Assembly (NCBI GenBank): GCA_963762085.1
Contig: CAVXJD010000001.1
Coordinates: forward strand, 1 to 64,000
DNA: 64,000 bases
Source of the DNA: DASQGA01 sp963762085
Lineage (GTDB): Bacteria; Actinomycetota; Thermoleophilia; Gaiellales; Gaiellaceae
Reading direction: 5' to 3'
In this document: positions 62,584 to 64,000 of the stretch, piece by piece
How the letters are laid out: every line of letters begins with the position of its first letter
Position numbering within the stretch: position 1 is the first letter of the stretch
The notes under the pieces: model-generated
Told to the model about the DNA's origin: nothing
What the model saw: the letters and a program-made list of their open reading frames with translations, nothing else
Database searches by the model: none
Made by a program: the position numbers and the translations under genes

Positions 62584-64000
62584 TCACTTTGCGAACTCGA
62601 CAGCTCGAGACTCCCGGATGACGGTCACCTTGATCTGACCTGGATACTCGAGTTGCTCCTCGATCTCGCGGGCGATCTCATGCGAGAGGAGCGTTGCTTC
62701 GTCATCGTCGATCTCACCGGGCTTGACCAGGACGCGCACCTCCCGTCCTGCCTGGAGGGCGTACACCCGCTCCACGCCCTTCTTCGCCATAGCAAGCTGC
62801 TCGAGGGTCTCGAGCCGTTTCACATAGTTCTCGAGGCTTTCTCCGCGGGCGCCCGGCCGCGAGGCGGAGATTGCGTCGGCGGCGATGACAAGAATCGCCT
62901 CGACGGTCTGGGGTTGGACCTCGTAATGATGGGCTTCGACTGCATGAACGACGTGCTGCGACTCGCCGAACTTCTTCGCCTGCTGAGCGGAGATCGCGGC
63001 ATGCGACCCTTCAACTTCGTGCGTCATTGCCTTGCCGATGTCGTGCAGGAGGGCGGCTCGTTTGGCGTTCTTCACGCTTGCCCCGAGCTCAGCCGCCATG
63101 ATCCCGGCCAGGTGAGCGCACTCGAGGGAGTGCTTGAGGATGTTCTGCCCGTAGCTCGTCCGATACCGGAGACGTCCGAGCAGCTTCACGAGCTCTTCGT
63201 GCATCGTGCCGCAGTTCGCCTCGAAAACGGCCTGCTCGCCGGCCTGGCGAATGTGCTCTTCGATCTCCGTCTTCGACTGGTAGTACATCTCTTCGATGCG
63301 GGACGGATGAATGCGGCCGTCCTCGACGAGCTTCGCGAGGGTGAGCTTTGCGACTTCCCTTCGCACCCCGTCGAATGACGAAAGCACGACCGCCTGGGGG
63401 GTGTCGTCGATGATGAAGTCGACGCCGGTCAGGTTCTCGAGCGCACGGATATTCCTGCCCTCTCGCCCGATGATGCGGCCCTTCATGTCATCCGAAGGGA
63501 GGGAGACGAGCGAGACCGTGGTCTCGGCGGCGTGGCTCGCAGCGACCCGTTGCAACGCGTCCGCGACGAGGTTCCGAGCCCGGCGGCGAGCGTCGGCCTG
63601 GGCGTCCTCCTCGACCTGCCGCACCATGCGCGCCATCTCATGGCGTACGAGCTCCTCGGAACGCTCGAGGAGCTGGCGCTTGGCATCCGCGGCGGAAAGG
63701 CCCGAGATGCGCTCGAGCTCCGTTACCTGCGCGTCTTTGGCCGACTTCAGATCTTCCTGAAGCTGTTTCAGGTGCGCCTCTCGATCTGCGACTCCCTGCT
63801 CGCGCCGCTCGTGCTCCGTCAGCTTGCGGTCGACAGCCTCCTCCTTGGCGAGTACGCGCTGCTCGACCTTGATCACCTCCGCTCGCCTGTCCTTCAGCTC
63901 ATGCTCGACCTCGGTTCGGAGGCGTAGGGCCTCCTCACGAGTCTCGACCTGCGCCTCGCGTCGAATTGCCTCTGCGCTGCGCTCGGCTCCTTCCAGGAGC
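62584..64000 (-). CDS. rny: Ribonuclease Y (5' end beyond the window)
   Basis: RNase Y is a membrane-anchored endoribonuclease that begins mRNA decay. At least 472 residues are present; the reading frame continues through the window edge as a charged coiled coil (LLEGAERSAEAIRREAQVET onward), so the N-terminal membrane helix is cut off. The KH domain (MKGRIIGREGRNIRALENLT, GVDFIIDDTPQAVVLSSFDG) and HD domain (LKHSLECAHLAGIMAAELGA, AALLHDIGKAMTHEVEGSHA) are complete. Internal ATG/GTG codons such as that near 63876 are not the start. It heads the rny-miaB-miaA group. Confidence 0.96.
   Translation of the reverse strand, partial: LLEGAERSAEAIRREAQVETREEALRLRTEVEHELKDRRAEVIKVEQRVLAKEEAVDRKLTEHERREQGVADREAHLKQLQEDLKSAKDAQVTELERISGLSAADAKRQLLERSEELVRHEMARMVRQVEEDAQADARRRARNLVADALQRVAASHAAETTVSLVSLPSDDMKGRIIGREGRNIRALENLTGVDFIIDDTPQAVVLSSFDGVRREVAKLTLAKLVEDGRIHPSRIEEMYYQSKTEIEEHIRQAGEQAVFEANCGTMHEELVKLLGRLRYRTSYGQNILKHSLECAHLAGIMAAELGASVKNAKRAALLHDIGKAMTHEVEGSHAAISAQQAKKFGESQHVVHAVEAHHYEVQPQTVEAILVIAADAISASRPGARGESLENYVKRLETLEQLAMAKKGVERVYALQAGREVRVLVKPGEIDDDEATLLSHEIAREIEEQLEYPGQIKVTVIRESRAVEFAK

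Noticed and set aside
62584..63876. RNase Y starting at the internal GTG near 63876
   Set aside because: The coiled coil continues in frame to the window edge, so this is an internal codon and the gene is partial.
1..64000. Prophage, integrase, transposase, toxin-antitoxin or restriction systems
   Set aside because: None of the proteins carries such domains; the XRE protein at 25966 is single and lies behind proS without a partner toxin.

Overview
The window is a GC-rich chromosomal stretch from an actinobacterium. The gene content (SepF, a DivIVA-type protein, MurT/GatD, a GarA-type FHA protein next to an FtsR-type MerR regulator, an RsiG-like protein, the rny-miaB-miaA-dapF-hflX order) and tandem subtilases with AWGS repeats suggest a deep-branching lineage such as Thermoleophilia (Gaiellales-like). 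The taxonomic call is inference. Nothing looks like prophage, plasmid, transposase or CRISPR; this is mostly core chromosome with a few lineage-specific insertions.

Layout. 0-4.6 kb: DUF72 protein, a small CTG-start gene, a glycosyltransferase, and divergently an EEP-family hydrolase and a class V aminotransferase (apparent frameshift), then an HD-domain protein. 4.7-14.4 kb: murA (catalytic Cys replaced by Asp), RidA, a DHH-CBS-CCA nucleotidyltransferase fusion, a site-2-protease-like protein, PgeF, YggS, SepF, YggT, a DivIVA-type protein, a short DUF167 remnant, a DksA/TraR protein, LspA and an RluA-family pseudouridine synthase. 14.5-26.3 kb: a diguanylate cyclase, then rpsB-tsf-pyrH-frr-uppS-cdsA and dxr-rseP-ispG-proS, broken by one reverse-strand methyltransferase. 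26.4-31 kb: small unknown proteins, tRNA-Pro(GGG) with a clear terminator, a GNAT protein, ProC, an M23 endopeptidase and a HutF-like amidohydrolase. 31-36.2 kb: CDP-alcohol phosphatidyltransferase, a GDP-mannose pyrophosphorylase/mutase-like fusion, RsiG-like protein, FHA protein, FtsR-like regulator and apt (frameshifted). 36.2-40.8 kb: an accessory-looking stretch of unknown proteins, a DUF4015 glycoside-hydrolase-like gene (frameshifted) and a methyltransferase. 40.9-45.9 kb: two primary-type sigma factors, a PHP phosphatase, a cupin, a stand-alone class II glutamine amidotransferase and an HNH_repeat protein. 45.9-53.8 kb: sulfotransferase, a membrane GGDEF/HD-GYP protein and two tandem subtilases. 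53.9-64 kb: murT-gatD on the plus strand; on the minus strand rny-miaB-miaA-dapF-dapL-hflX-dut-nudix.

How the genes connect. Cell-wall supply (murA, uppS, dapL/dapF, MurT/GatD, PgeF, M23), isoprenoid supply (dxr, ispG, uppS) and division (SepF, DivIVA type) dominate. A second theme is cyclic-di-GMP: two GGDEF proteins with intact active and inhibitory sites, one with an HD-GYP phosphodiesterase domain, plus an RsiG-like protein carrying the signature that binds c-di-GMP in its family.

Unusual signals. (1) An intergenic element with asymmetric inverted ends occurs twice in opposite orientations between convergent genes, supplying stop codons on one or both sides. (2) The two subtilases carry tetrapeptide AWGS arrays and share an upstream module, a third version of which lies before the GGDEF/HD-GYP gene. 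(3) DapF has Ser at both catalytic Cys positions. (4) Many genes start 6-7 bases after a TAnnnT -10 element, indicating widespread leaderless transcription, and several genes have only CTG available in a CTGA stop-start overlap. (5) Four single-base frameshifts interrupt otherwise good genes (class V aminotransferase, apt, DUF4015, Nudix); at least part of these may be assembly errors.
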